DNA of 64,000 nucleotides from Rheinheimera sediminis (GTDB lineage Bacteria > Pseudomonadota > Gammaproteobacteria > Enterobacterales > Alteromonadaceae): assembly GCF_004005375.1 (NCBI RefSeq), contig NZ_RZUF01000002.1:120678-184677 (forward strand). The letters are read 5' to 3'. Within the stretch, counting starts at the first letter, position 1. Each line of letters opens with the position of its first letter. Of the stretch, positions 1 to 7,646 are shown piece by piece. The notes beneath the pieces were generated by a model that had not been told where the DNA came from, did not search any database, and saw only the letters and a list, made by a program, of their open reading frames with translations. Position numbers and translations under genes: made by a program.

Positions 1-100
1 CTTATCTCCCACTGCCAGTGTTTAACCATCAATGTTGCGGCAGAGTTTGTTATGCCTTTTCTCAGCTGATGTTCCAGTAATAACTATGTGAATTTATTGA

Positions 101-357
101 AGTCTGTACGATGGTTATGCCATTTTAACGTCCTATGACAAGATGCTTGGCTGTAATCTGGCTTTTTGCGATATTTTTTATCAGGACCCTCGCAGTATTC
201 AAGGCATCTCCTTTGATGATTTAACGCGTTTTTCTTTTCGCAAAGGCAAAGCTGTGCGCTTTGACGCGGACAATATTGAAGACTGGCTGGCGCAGGCTAA
301 GCAACATTGGTGGCAAAATCCATTCCGGTTATTTGAGGTGGATTTAACGGACTGTCG
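101..357 (+). pseudogene. Unidentified gene remnant
   Basis: An open frame runs from just after a stop at 98-100 and reads protein-like through about 345-360 (first Met at 143; segments such as DGYAILTSYDKMLG and FRLFEVDLTD). The same frame then passes into DNA that, in another frame, encodes a subtilisin-like peptidase, so the original 3' end is lost. There is no convincing start codon with a ribosome binding site. I do not recognise the family. The composition (aromatic residues, mixed charge) looks like a real former protein rather than noise. It is best read as a truncated neighbour of the peptidase remnant, possibly joined to it by a deletion. Confidence 0.35.
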
Positions 358-938
358 TTGGTTCTTGCTTTCCAGACAAGTTGCGTCGATGCTTTATATG
401 GCTGGACGCAAAATGGTGGGAATGGTGCTGGCGTAAAAATATTAGACATGGAAAACAGTTTCAATTCAGCTCATGAAAATCTTCCGACTACTTTTGTGCA
501 AATAAAAAACACTGCAGCAGCAACTAAAAATCATGGCACGGCGGTTATGAGTATTCTTGGGGCTAAAAATAACGGATTTGGGCTCACAGGTATCGCTTAT
601 GGTGCTTCTCTGGGGTTTTACTGTTGGGGAAGTAACATCGCAAACTCAATTCGGACTGCGGCTGACCGGCTTAGATCTAAGGGGGAGCTTGGTCGTATTA
701 TCAGGTCGTTGGGACAGATGCTATGTGTAGTAATTTGCTTACATGGATCTCCAACCCGTCAGTAACTTTTTATAGTGTTTATGTTAACAATGTGTTTTTG
801 AAAAACTCCTCATTAACAACGGCTTACTTGAATGTTGTTGGCTCAGGAGCAACGGCATACGTTAAGACATGCAATGCATCAGGTTGTAGTAGAGAATCAA
901 ACACTATTAATTTGGCTTACAGAAATACATGCCTGTAG
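358..938 (+). pseudogene. Decayed S8 (subtilisin-like) serine peptidase
   Basis: The first part (about 376-670) encodes the Asp and His portions of an S8 peptidase: GVKILDMENSF supplies the Asp and NHGTAVMSILGAKNNGFGL the His. The frame is then lost, and from 681 another frame carries a C-terminal beta domain resembling a fibronectin-III or adhesion tail (VTFYSVYVNNVFL ... VKTCNASGCS), ending at a TAG near 936. The stretch expected to hold the catalytic Ser and the oxyanion Asn is absent, and there is no N-terminal signal peptide. The gene therefore has at least an internal deletion with a frameshift and a lost 5' end. An active protease is not expected. Confidence 0.7.
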
Positions 939-1222
939 TATTGATCTATGCGACTAGTTGCATCTGACACTGTTCTTGCCTCCTAGCCTTTGGATGGCAA
1001 TTATACTGTTTAACACGCTCGTTTTGCTCTGGCCGGAAGTCTCAAATTAGCAATGCTTCATTCTGACGTGATGACCACAGTAGAGATTTGGTTTAGCTTG
1101 TAGTTCACTGAGTTTACATTGAAGTCTCCTTCTAACAGTTCTGGTAAAAACTACAAAATACGCTCAAAATCCATTTTTTTAAGACCAAGTGCATGTTGAT
1201 ATTTTGGCCTGGAGGCTTTTTG

Positions 1223-2953
1223 GTGAATTCGTCGTTGTTACACTCGTTATTCCGTGTGTTTGGCTTGATACTTTTTGCTTTGGTGTTGCTATCTCCCGTC
1301 TTACTGCAATGGCCGCAGCAGGATCTGATGCCTTTTTTACAGTGGAAACTGATAGCTGCTGTCTGGTGTTACCTCCTGGTATTGTCGTTATTCCGTTCTT
1401 TATGGCCTGGTTTGGTGTTGTTATTGCCTGCAGCCTTGTTGGTACCGCAGGAGGTGTTTTATCTTTTAACTTATCAGAAAAATACCGACGCACATGCTAT
1501 TGCCATAGTGGCGGAAACCGATCTGAACGAAGCTCTGGGTTATTTGACTGGGGTTGGTGTTTTTTTAGCTGTGATGGTGGCAGCTATTTTGCTGTTGTGG
1601 TGGTACCTGGTTCGCAGCGCCTGGCAACGACAGTGGCGCTGGGAAGCCGGAGTACGCCCTTTGGTCTGGCTTATTGGTATTGGTGTGCTGGCGAGTTTGG
1701 GCTGGAATGAATGGCAGTATCAGCAAATCAACAAAGCCAAACAACGCAGTAATCCGGAAGAAAATATCTTTGTGCAACGTCCCTTGCCTTATAGTTATGA
1801 AAAGTTTCATGCCACTTATCCGCTAAATATCTTGTTGGCTTTGAATGAATTCGTTAGACAAAAACAAGCTGTTGCGGATATTGCTCAGGACCTGGCTTTG
1901 TTTAAGTTTTCCGCAAAACAAACCAAAGCGCCTGAGGCTCGGCAAATTTATCTGCTGGTGATAGGGGAAACCTTGAGGCCAGACAGATTGCAGCTCAATG
2001 GCTACAACAGAGCCACTACGCCCCGGCTGGCTGGCACAAAAAATGTGATTAGTTTCACAGACATGGTTAGCCCCTGGGCTTGGACCCGCATGTCTGTGCC
2101 AGTGATAATTTCACGTAAAAGCCCAGTGGATCAGCGTTATTTTCCGACAGAAACCTCTTTGGTTGCTGCTTTTCAGGAGGCTGGTTTTAACACGGCTTGG
2201 TTGTCAACTCAAAGTCCTTTAGGAGTGCATGATTCGTCCATTGCTTTGCATGCCAGTGAGGCCGATCAGGTGCAATATCTGAATCCAGTCGGTTATAAGC
2301 AAGAAGGTTTTTACGATGAGATACTCTTGCCTGCTGTTGAACGAGTAGTGCAACAAAACCACACCAGACAGTTGATAGTCTTACACACTTTGGGCAGCCA
2401 TTTTAGTTACACAGACCGTTACCCTGAATCCTTCGACTTGTTTACTCCCTCGGGTAAAGGACAAGCCATTAGCATGCATGATAAAAAGTCCAAAGTAATG
2501 CTCAATAATGCTTATGATAATACTGTGGCCTACACAGACTTTATCCTGTTTAGTCTGATCAAACAGCTGGAGCAAACTCAAAGTATCAGTACTTTATTCT
2601 ATGTCTCAGACCATGGAGAAAATATTTTTGATGGCCAATGTAACAAAAGCGGTCATGGTCACAATACAGAGCGTGATTACAGAGTTGCAGCTTTGCTCTG
2701 GACCTCAGATGCTTACAATCAACAGTATCCTCATAAAAAAGCTCTGGCAGAAAAAAATCGTCAGCAGCCTTTGAGTACAAGCAGTATTTTCCATAGCATG
2801 CTTGATCTTGCCGATATTCAGTATCCGGATCAGAAGCTGAGTCTAAGCTGGGTGAATCCTGCTTGGCGCACCTCCCCCCGATTACTCCAGCAGGGGCTTC
2901 ATTTCGATACAGCAAAAAGAGTGGGTATATGCCAGGAGCTTCAATCCCCTTAA
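1223..2953 (+). CDS. Phosphoethanolamine transferase-like sulfatase-fold membrane enzyme
   Basis: This is an inner-membrane enzyme of the alkaline-phosphatase/sulfatase superfamily, resembling EptA/CptA proteins that move phosphoethanolamine onto lipid A or LPS core. About five N-terminal transmembrane segments precede a periplasmic catalytic domain. That domain starts at YLLVIGETLRPDRLQLNGY, whose Thr after Glu is the expected nucleophile (about residue 250), and ends with metal-ligand motifs VSDHGEN and SGHGHN. An in-frame ATG lies at 1193 but has no ribosome binding site. GGAGG at 1211-1215 sits 7 nt before GTG 1223, so I prefer the GTG start (576 aa). No Pho box was found upstream. Substrate choice between lipid A and core is not readable from sequence. 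Confidence 0.8.
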   Translation: MNSSLLHSLFRVFGLILFALVLLSPVLLQWPQQDLMPFLQWKLIAAVWCYLLVLSLFRSLWPGLVLLLPAALLVPQEVFYLLTYQKNTDAHAIAIVAETDLNEALGYLTGVGVFLAVMVAAILLLWWYLVRSAWQRQWRWEAGVRPLVWLIGIGVLASLGWNEWQYQQINKAKQRSNPEENIFVQRPLPYSYEKFHATYPLNILLALNEFVRQKQAVADIAQDLALFKFSAKQTKAPEARQIYLLVIGETLRPDRLQLNGYNRATTPRLAGTKNVISFTDMVSPWAWTRMSVPVIISRKSPVDQRYFPTETSLVAAFQEAGFNTAWLSTQSPLGVHDSSIALHASEADQVQYLNPVGYKQEGFYDEILLPAVERVVQQNHTRQLIVLHTLGSHFSYTDRYPESFDLFTPSGKGQAISMHDKKSKVMLNNAYDNTVAYTDFILFSLIKQLEQTQSISTLFYVSDHGENIFDGQCNKSGHGHNTERDYRVAALLWTSDAYNQQYPHKKALAEKNRQQPLSTSSIFHSMLDLADIQYPDQKLSLSWVNPAWRTSPRLLQQGLHFDTAKRVGICQELQSP

Positions 2954-2956
2954 GTT

Positions 2957-2990
2957 TTGTCATAATATTGTCATCTTATAGTCATAAAAT
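2957..2990 (+). promoter_or_regulatory. Three-unit Pho box and -10 of the porin gene
   Basis: Three TGTCAT-like 7-mers recur every 11 bp: TTGTCAT (2957-2963), TTGTCAT (2968-2974) and TAGTCAT (2979-2985). This matches the E. coli PhoB pattern of 7-bp repeats with 4-bp AT-rich spacers. If the first two units form the 18-bp box, a -10-like TAAAAT begins exactly 10 bp later (2985-2990). It points to PhoB-activated transcription of the downstream porin. Confidence 0.8.
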
Positions 2991-3019
2991 AGACTTCGAA
3001 ATGTCATGCTTCTGAAGCG

Positions 3020-3094
3020 TTATCGCCATATTTGCGATAATCCAACACCGAACCATGAATAAATAAATAGGCGCAGCGACTGGACTTCTGCGCC
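3020..3094 (+). other. Two perfect short hairpins in the porin leader
   Basis: The untranslated leader of the porin mRNA holds two 7-bp perfect inverted repeats. TTATCGC (3020-3026) pairs with GCGATAA (3034-3040), and GGCGCAG (3070-3076) pairs with CTGCGCC (3088-3094). Neither is followed by a T run, so they are not intrinsic terminators. They could stabilise the leader or be a small-RNA or Hfq target, as is common for porin mRNAs; that role is inference. Confidence 0.4.
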
Positions 3095-3165
3095 AAATGT
3101 CTATAATTCAGCTAACCAGAGCTTCTGTTCTTAGCCCTAAGTCCCTACCTGAAAAGGATAAAATC

Positions 3166-4071
3166 ATGTTTGCAAAAACTTTAATAAGTATTGCATTGGC
3201 TTTAAGTTGTGTTACTACCGTCCAGGCACAAAGCTTGGAAATCTACGGAAAAATTAATGTGACAGCACAACAGTCCGATGAAGGCGAAGGATCGTTCGGT
3301 GAATTAAAAAGCAACGCCTCTCGTTTTGGTATTCAGGGCGATTATGCGTTGGAAGACGGTTTGACATTGATTTATCAATTGGAATGGGAAGTAGATCCCT
3401 CAGATGAAGCCAACGAAAAAAACATTAAGTCCCGCAACCAATTTATTGGCTTGCAGGGTGCATTTGGTACCCTGACGGCTGGTCGTCACGATACTGCGCT
3501 GAAAATGTCGCAAGGTAAGGTCGATCAGTTTGGCGACTATGAAGCCGATATCAAAGCTCTGTGGAGGGGCGAGAACCGGATGAGCGATTCAGTTGCATAC
3601 AGCTCACCTGCTTTTCAGGGCTTTAAGCTGATGCTTAGTTATGTGATGGAAGATGAAGCAGATGCAGAGGATGCTCAGTCTTACGCCTTGGTGTATGGTG
3701 ATGATAGTTTAAAAGAATCGAGCTGGTACGCCTCTGTTGCGATGGACAGTAAAATTAATGGCTATGATGCAACCCGAGCTACAATACAGTTTAAGATTGC
3801 TGAGTTTAAGCTTGGTGCTATGCTGCAACAACAGAAAGAAGTCAACACAGGTAAAAAAGCGGATGGATATTTAGCCAGTGCTGCTTACCCGTTGAATAAA
3901 TGGGAGCTGAAAGCCCAGTATCAGACTTTGGAAGATGATCAGGGCATATCTTTAGGCACAGATTACAAACTAGGTAAAAACACCAAAGTTTTTGCTTGGT
4001 ACAGTAGTTTTGATTTTGATAGCAAAACAGACAGCGACTATCTGGCTGTAGGTATAGAACATAAGTTTTGA
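3166..4071 (+). CDS. Outer-membrane porin, phosphate-starvation type by promoter
   Basis: The product is a small (301 aa) general porin. A signal peptide ends at VQAQ and is followed by SLEIYGKINVTAQQS, the first beta strand typical of Gram-negative porins. Alternating amphipathic strands follow, with FGTLTAGRHDTALK (loop-3 region) and a C-terminal AVGIEHKF ending in Phe. I use ATG 3166 because AAGGA lies 9 nt upstream and the signal peptide begins there; an upstream in-frame start at 3097 adds an unlikely 23-residue extension. The three-unit Pho box at 2957-2985 suggests it works like PhoE, letting phosphate or other anions cross the outer membrane when phosphate is scarce. It is monocistronic, closed by the terminator at 4090. 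Confidence 0.88.
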   Translation: MFAKTLISIALALSCVTTVQAQSLEIYGKINVTAQQSDEGEGSFGELKSNASRFGIQGDYALEDGLTLIYQLEWEVDPSDEANEKNIKSRNQFIGLQGAFGTLTAGRHDTALKMSQGKVDQFGDYEADIKALWRGENRMSDSVAYSSPAFQGFKLMLSYVMEDEADAEDAQSYALVYGDDSLKESSWYASVAMDSKINGYDATRATIQFKIAEFKLGAMLQQQKEVNTGKKADGYLASAAYPLNKWELKAQYQTLEDDQGISLGTDYKLGKNTKVFAWYSSFDFDSKTDSDYLAVGIEHKF

Positions 4072-4089
4072 AGGCAAAGCTGAATTACT

Positions 4090-4114
4090 AAGGCAGCCAA
4101 ATGGCTGCCTTTTT
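4090..4114 (+). terminator. Rho-independent terminator of the porin gene
   Basis: AAGGCAGCC and GGCTGCCTT form a stem around AAAT and are followed by a T run. It lies about 20 nt after the porin stop codon. Confidence 0.85.
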
Positions 4115-4217
4115 ATTATCTGAGATAAAAAAACAAGTTTGAGCGTCAAGTGGCTATTTAAATACAAAATGCTTGGTTATGATAATCGCAAAGCAGTAGC
4201 GTAATGAGTGGGTTCTG

Positions 4218-4949
4218 ATGTGGAAGTGGGCGTTGTTGCTCTTGCCCTGTCTGACGTGGTCGGCAGAGTCACTAAGAGCTGTAGTCAGTCAAACCAATAC
4301 TGCACCTTATGCTATTTTCGATGAACACAACAGTCTGGCAGACGGTGTAGCGAAAGACTTGCTGGATGAACTCGCTGTGCGCTTAAAAATGCCGATACTG
4401 TATCTTGATTTACCCAGAGGCAGGGTTGTGGAATGGTTAGTCACTGATCAGGCCGATATCAGCTGTTTTCTCAACCCTGAGTGGGTGCCCGCTACTTATA
4501 AACTAAACTGGACCCCTATTCTGTTTCATACCCGCCAATACATAATACGGCGGATTGAAGATGGTCCAGTGCGTTCTAATAAAGACTTGTTTCGAAAGCG
4601 TATAGGCACGACCAGAGGCTTTAGTTATCCTGAATTGCAGCAATTATTTGTCACTGGATCTTCTGTACGTGATGATGCTGAATCGCTGGAAAAAAACATT
4701 CAGCGGCTGGAGCAGGGGAGGATTGATGTCGTTATGACGGTAGATCTGAGTTATGGCCATTATCAACAACATTTTGATACCTCAAAGCTGGCGGCTGATC
4801 CGTTATGGGCTGAACCAGCCGCAGTCTATTGTGCGCTCAATCCAAAAAATGCGCTTTTGGTGCAAAAAATTCAACAGCAGCTTAGTTCTATGCAACACCA
4901 AAAATTGATTGAGAGGATGCTGCAGCGCTGGAAGCACTCTTCACCTTAG
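4218..4949 (+). CDS. Periplasmic solute-binding protein family 3-like, orphan
   Basis: This 243-aa secreted protein has a signal peptide (WKWALLLLPCLTWSAES) and a fold resembling the SBP_bac_3 amino-acid-binding family: LRAVVSQTNTAPYAIFD, then GVAKDLLDELAVRLKM, PRGRVVEWLVTDQADISC and a hinge region IGTTRGFSY. No ABC permease or ATPase is adjacent, so it is probably one of the orphan family-3 proteins common in Alteromonadales, with unknown ligand and possibly a sensory role. It ends tail-to-tail with the next gene, overlapping it by 4 bp. The gene at 35823-36575 is a second orphan of the same type. Confidence 0.7.
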   Translation: MWKWALLLLPCLTWSAESLRAVVSQTNTAPYAIFDEHNSLADGVAKDLLDELAVRLKMPILYLDLPRGRVVEWLVTDQADISCFLNPEWVPATYKLNWTPILFHTRQYIIRRIEDGPVRSNKDLFRKRIGTTRGFSYPELQQLFVTGSSVRDDAESLEKNIQRLEQGRIDVVMTVDLSYGHYQQHFDTSKLAADPLWAEPAAVYCALNPKNALLVQKIQQQLSSMQHQKLIERMLQRWKHSSP

Positions 4950-5356
4950 AGTGTATTCCCTGCACAAATCTGCCATTTCGCACCTTGCCGTTTCGCCACA
5001 TAAAGGGGTGTACAGCTCAGACCCACTTTGTGCTTTCGTCCTCTCTGATACCACTGCTGTTCTGCATTGATTAAAAAAGTATCCAGATCCAACTGCTGCA
5101 GGTGCAATAACTCATATATCCAAACCCTGTCCTGGTGCCTGTCTATTAACTGCTGTTGATAGTCTATCAGCTGCGCTGCCCCTGTCAGGCGTTGGCCAAA
5201 TAAATTGACCAGTACAGCATCTGCACTAAAGCAACTGCTGAATAATGACCAGTTACGCTGATTAATAGCACTTTGCAAAAGCTCTAATAATTGTTCTGCA
5301 TGCTGTAGGTTGGACTGAACATTTGCTCCAATTCTGTAAACGGCCTGTTCCAGCAT
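4946..5356 (-). CDS. NTF2/SnoaL-fold protein, likely SoxR target
   Basis: A 136-aa cytoplasmic protein with the helix and cone-sheet pattern of the NTF2/SnoaL-like superfamily: LLQSAINQRNWSLFSSCFSADAVLVNLFGQRLTGAAQLIDYQQQLI, then a strand-rich C-terminus ending KWQICAGNTL. Members range from small-molecule isomerases to ligand-binding proteins, so the reaction cannot be named. It is transcribed divergently from soxR, 70 bp away. Its promoter has the SoxR operator between a -35 and a -10 spaced by 19 bp, which makes it a probable direct member of the SoxR redox-stress response. Confidence 0.65.
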   Translation of the reverse strand: MLEQAVYRIGANVQSNLQHAEQLLELLQSAINQRNWSLFSSCFSADAVLVNLFGQRLTGAAQLIDYQQQLIDRHQDRVWIYELLHLQQLDLDTFLINAEQQWYQRGRKHKVGLSCTPLYVAKRQGAKWQICAGNTL

Positions 5357-5386
5357 AAAAATCCCCTTTTGGTTTAAATTGCGGTT

Positions 5387-5417
5387 ATGCTAAAACCTCA
5401 AGTTAGGTTAAGGTCAA
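5387..5417 (-). promoter_or_regulatory. SoxR operator in a 19-bp-spaced promoter
   Basis: Read on the minus strand, TTGACC (5412-5417) is a -35 and TAGCAT (5387-5392) a -10, separated by 19 bp (5393-5411). That overlong spacing is typical of MerR-family targets. The dyad CCTCAAGTTAGGTTAAGG (5396-5413) covers the spacer. Its left half, CCTCAAGTT, equals the half-site I recall for the E. coli soxS operator; the right half matches 6 of 9. The arrangement drives the 4946-5356 gene and overlaps the region just upstream of soxR, so SoxR could also regulate itself. Confidence 0.8.
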
Positions 5418-5426
5418 CAGTTTTTT

Positions 5427-5900
5427 ATGCAGCAACTAAAAACAGTGTTATCAGTGGGTGAAGTGGCAAAACGGACAGGGGTGTCAGTCGCTACTTTGCA
5501 TTTTTATGAGCAAAAAGGCTTGATCCATAGCCAGCGCAATGCAGGCAACCAGCGCCGTTATTCGAGAGATGTATTACGCCGGGTGGCTATTATCAAAGTA
5601 GCGCAACGCACCGGTATTCCGCTGGAGCAAATAGGCAAAGCTTTGTCAGTGCTGCCTGCAGGTCAAAATGCCGACCAGCACCACTGGCAACAGATGTCGG
5701 AGCAATGGAAGCTTGAGCTGGATTTACGTATAGCGCAACTGACTGATTTAAGGGATCAGTTAAGTTTGTGCATAGGATGTGGTTGTTTATCTATGGCGCA
5801 TTGCCCGCTACGTAATCCACAGGATAAGTTGGCAGCACAAGGTGCCGGTGCACATTTTTATCCACTGCCTGGTGAGGTGTTGCCGGAAGAAAATCCCTGA
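5427..5900 (+). CDS. soxR: Redox-sensitive transcriptional activator SoxR
   Basis: SoxR is a MerR-family dimer that senses superoxide and redox-cycling compounds through a [2Fe-2S] cluster and untwists overlong promoters. The 157-aa product has the MerR helix-turn-helix ([26 protein letters not shown]), a dimerisation helix and the diagnostic cluster motif C-x2-C-x-C-x5-C at Cys115, 118, 120 and 126. No soxS is adjacent, which fits non-enteric bacteria where SoxR acts directly on enzyme genes. The operator lies 14-31 bp before its start codon, in the shared intergenic region with the NTF2-fold gene. Confidence 0.95.
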   Translation: MQQLKTVLSVGEVAKRTGVSVATLHFYEQKGLIHSQRNAGNQRRYSRDVLRRVAIIKVAQRTGIPLEQIGKALSVLPAGQNADQHHWQQMSEQWKLELDLRIAQLTDLRDQLSLCIGCGCLSMAHCPLRNPQDKLAAQGAGAHFYPLPGEVLPEENP

Positions 5901-6114
5901 CAGAACCATTAAGGTTTAAGTCAAAGGGCTTTTAGGCTAGAATGACGCTGTTTTTTCTGAGTCTCCAAAGCGCTTGCCATAAGGAACTTTGTCGCCGATG
6001 TAGTTGTTAAACCGTTTTTTCTATCTGTAAAAGTAAAAACGCAATTTGGGGCGTTACTGCTTTTATGCCGAAAAAAATGCGTTTATTCAGTACTCAAACA
6101 CCAAGGAATTCCTG

Positions 6115-7590
6115 ATGTTTCAATCGATACGACAGCAATGGCTGTCTAATGTCCGTGGCGATGTATTATCCGCCATCGTGGTTGCTCTGGCGCTTATTCC
6201 CGAAGCTATAGCCTTTTCTATTATTGCCGGTGTAGATCCTAAAGTAGGTTTATACGCTTCTTTTGCTATTGCGGTGATCACTGCTTTTGCCGGTGGCCGT
6301 CCGGCGATGATTTCTGCAGCTACAGGTGCCATGGCACTGCTGATGATCACGCTAGTTAAAGAACATGGTTTGCAGTATTTACTGCTGGCTACCTTGCTAA
6401 CGGGTGTGCTGCAAATTCTGTTTGGTTTATGCAAACTTGGCGAGTTGATGCGGTTTGTCTCCCGTTCTGTAGTCACAGGTTTTGTGAATGCCTTGGCTAT
6501 TCTTATTTTCATGGCACAGTTGCCTGAGCTAACAAATATGACCTGGCACGTGTACGCTATGACAGCTGCGGGCTTAGCTATTATTTATTTGTTTCCTTAC
6601 GTGACCAAAACTGTGCCTTCTCCTTTGGTCTGTATTGTGGTGTTAACCTCTATTGCGCTGTATTTCCAGATTGATGTTCGTACTGTGTCCGATATGGGCG
6701 CCTTGCCTGATAGCCTGCCGATTTTCTTATGGCCCGATGTGCCTTTGACTCTCGAAACGCTGCAGATTATTTTCCCTTATGCTTTGGGTCTGGCGTTAGT
6801 TGGTATTCTGGAATCCTTAATGACAGCCACTATTGTCGATGATATGACGGATACCAACAGCAACAAAAACCGCGAATGTATAGGCCAGGGTATTGCCAAC
6901 ATAGGTTCTGGTTTATTGGGCGGTATGGCGGGTTGTGCCATGATTGGCCAGTCAGTTATTAACGTAAAGTCCGGTGGTCGTACGCGTTTATCCACCTTTT
7001 TAGCTGGTATTTTACTACTTATTTTTGCAGTGTTTTTAGGCGAATGGGTGGGGATGATCCCTATGGCGGCCTTAGTTGCCGTGATGATTATGGTGTCTAT
7101 AGGCACCTTTAACTGGCAGTCAGTGCGGGATTTAACTACTAATCCAAAGAGTTCCAGCCTGGTGATGATTATTACTGTATTGGTGGTGGTCTTTACTCAC
7201 AATCTGGCTTACGGTGTGTTTGTTGGTGTACTGATGAGCGCGTTATTTTTTGCCAATAAAGTTGGGCAATTACTGGCGATACAGTCTGAATTATCAGTGG
7301 ATGGCCATAGCCGTCGTTATCTGGTTACAGGCCAGGTGTTTTTCACATCGGCTGAACCTTTTGTTGCTGCTTTTGATTTTAAGGAGCCACTTCGTGTTGT
7401 GCAGATCGATTTAACTCATGCACACTTTTGGGATATCACTGCCGTCAGCTCGCTGGATAAAGTGATCTTAAAATTCCGTAAAGCTGGTGTTGAGGTTGAA
7501 GTGATAGGTCTGAATCATGCCAGTGCAACTTTAGTGGATAAGTTTGCAATTCATAATAAGCCAGAAGCTATAGAACAACTGATGCACTAA
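6115..7590 (+). CDS. SulP-family anion permease with short STAS domain
   Basis: A 491-aa polytopic inner-membrane transporter of the SulP (SLC26) family. It opens with [38 protein letters not shown], the family's first helices, contains the conserved stretch [14 protein letters not shown], and ends in a reduced STAS domain ([28 protein letters not shown]). Substrates in the family include sulfate, bicarbonate and dicarboxylates; sequence alone does not decide. ATG 6115 is preceded by AAGGA at 6103-6107; the longer frame from 6046 lacks support. It stands alone and converges on the TonB-receptor gene through a shared terminator. A second SulP gene lies at 50026. Confidence 0.88.
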   Translation: MFQSIRQQWLSNVRGDVLSAIVVALALIPEAIAFSIIAGVDPKVGLYASFAIAVITAFAGGRPAMISAATGAMALLMITLVKEHGLQYLLLATLLTGVLQILFGLCKLGELMRFVSRSVVTGFVNALAILIFMAQLPELTNMTWHVYAMTAAGLAIIYLFPYVTKTVPSPLVCIVVLTSIALYFQIDVRTVSDMGALPDSLPIFLWPDVPLTLETLQIIFPYALGLALVGILESLMTATIVDDMTDTNSNKNRECIGQGIANIGSGLLGGMAGCAMIGQSVINVKSGGRTRLSTFLAGILLLIFAVFLGEWVGMIPMAALVAVMIMVSIGTFNWQSVRDLTTNPKSSSLVMIITVLVVVFTHNLAYGVFVGVLMSALFFANKVGQLLAIQSELSVDGHSRRYLVTGQVFFTSAEPFVAAFDFKEPLRVVQIDLTHAHFWDITAVSSLDKVILKFRKAGVEVEVIGLNHASATLVDKFAIHNKPEAIEQLMH

Positions 7591-7593
7591 CAA

Positions 7594-7623
7594 AAAGGGT
7601 CAGAGCTTTGGCTCTGACCCTTT
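7594..7623. terminator. Bidirectional terminator between converging genes
   Basis: AAAGGGTCAGAGC, loop TTTG, then GCTCTGACCCTTT form a perfect 13-bp stem with T runs on both strands. It lies between the sulP stop and the end of the receptor gene and should stop transcription in both directions. Its GGGTCAGAG core recurs in other intergenic hairpins of this window. Confidence 0.85.
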
Positions 7624-7646
7624 CATCAGTCAAACGAGGATAGTAC

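Noticed and set aside
1189-1710. 173-aa plus-strand frame overlapping the phosphoethanolamine transferase start
   Set aside because: It is an out-of-frame reading of the transmembrane region; the other frame carries the full enzyme.
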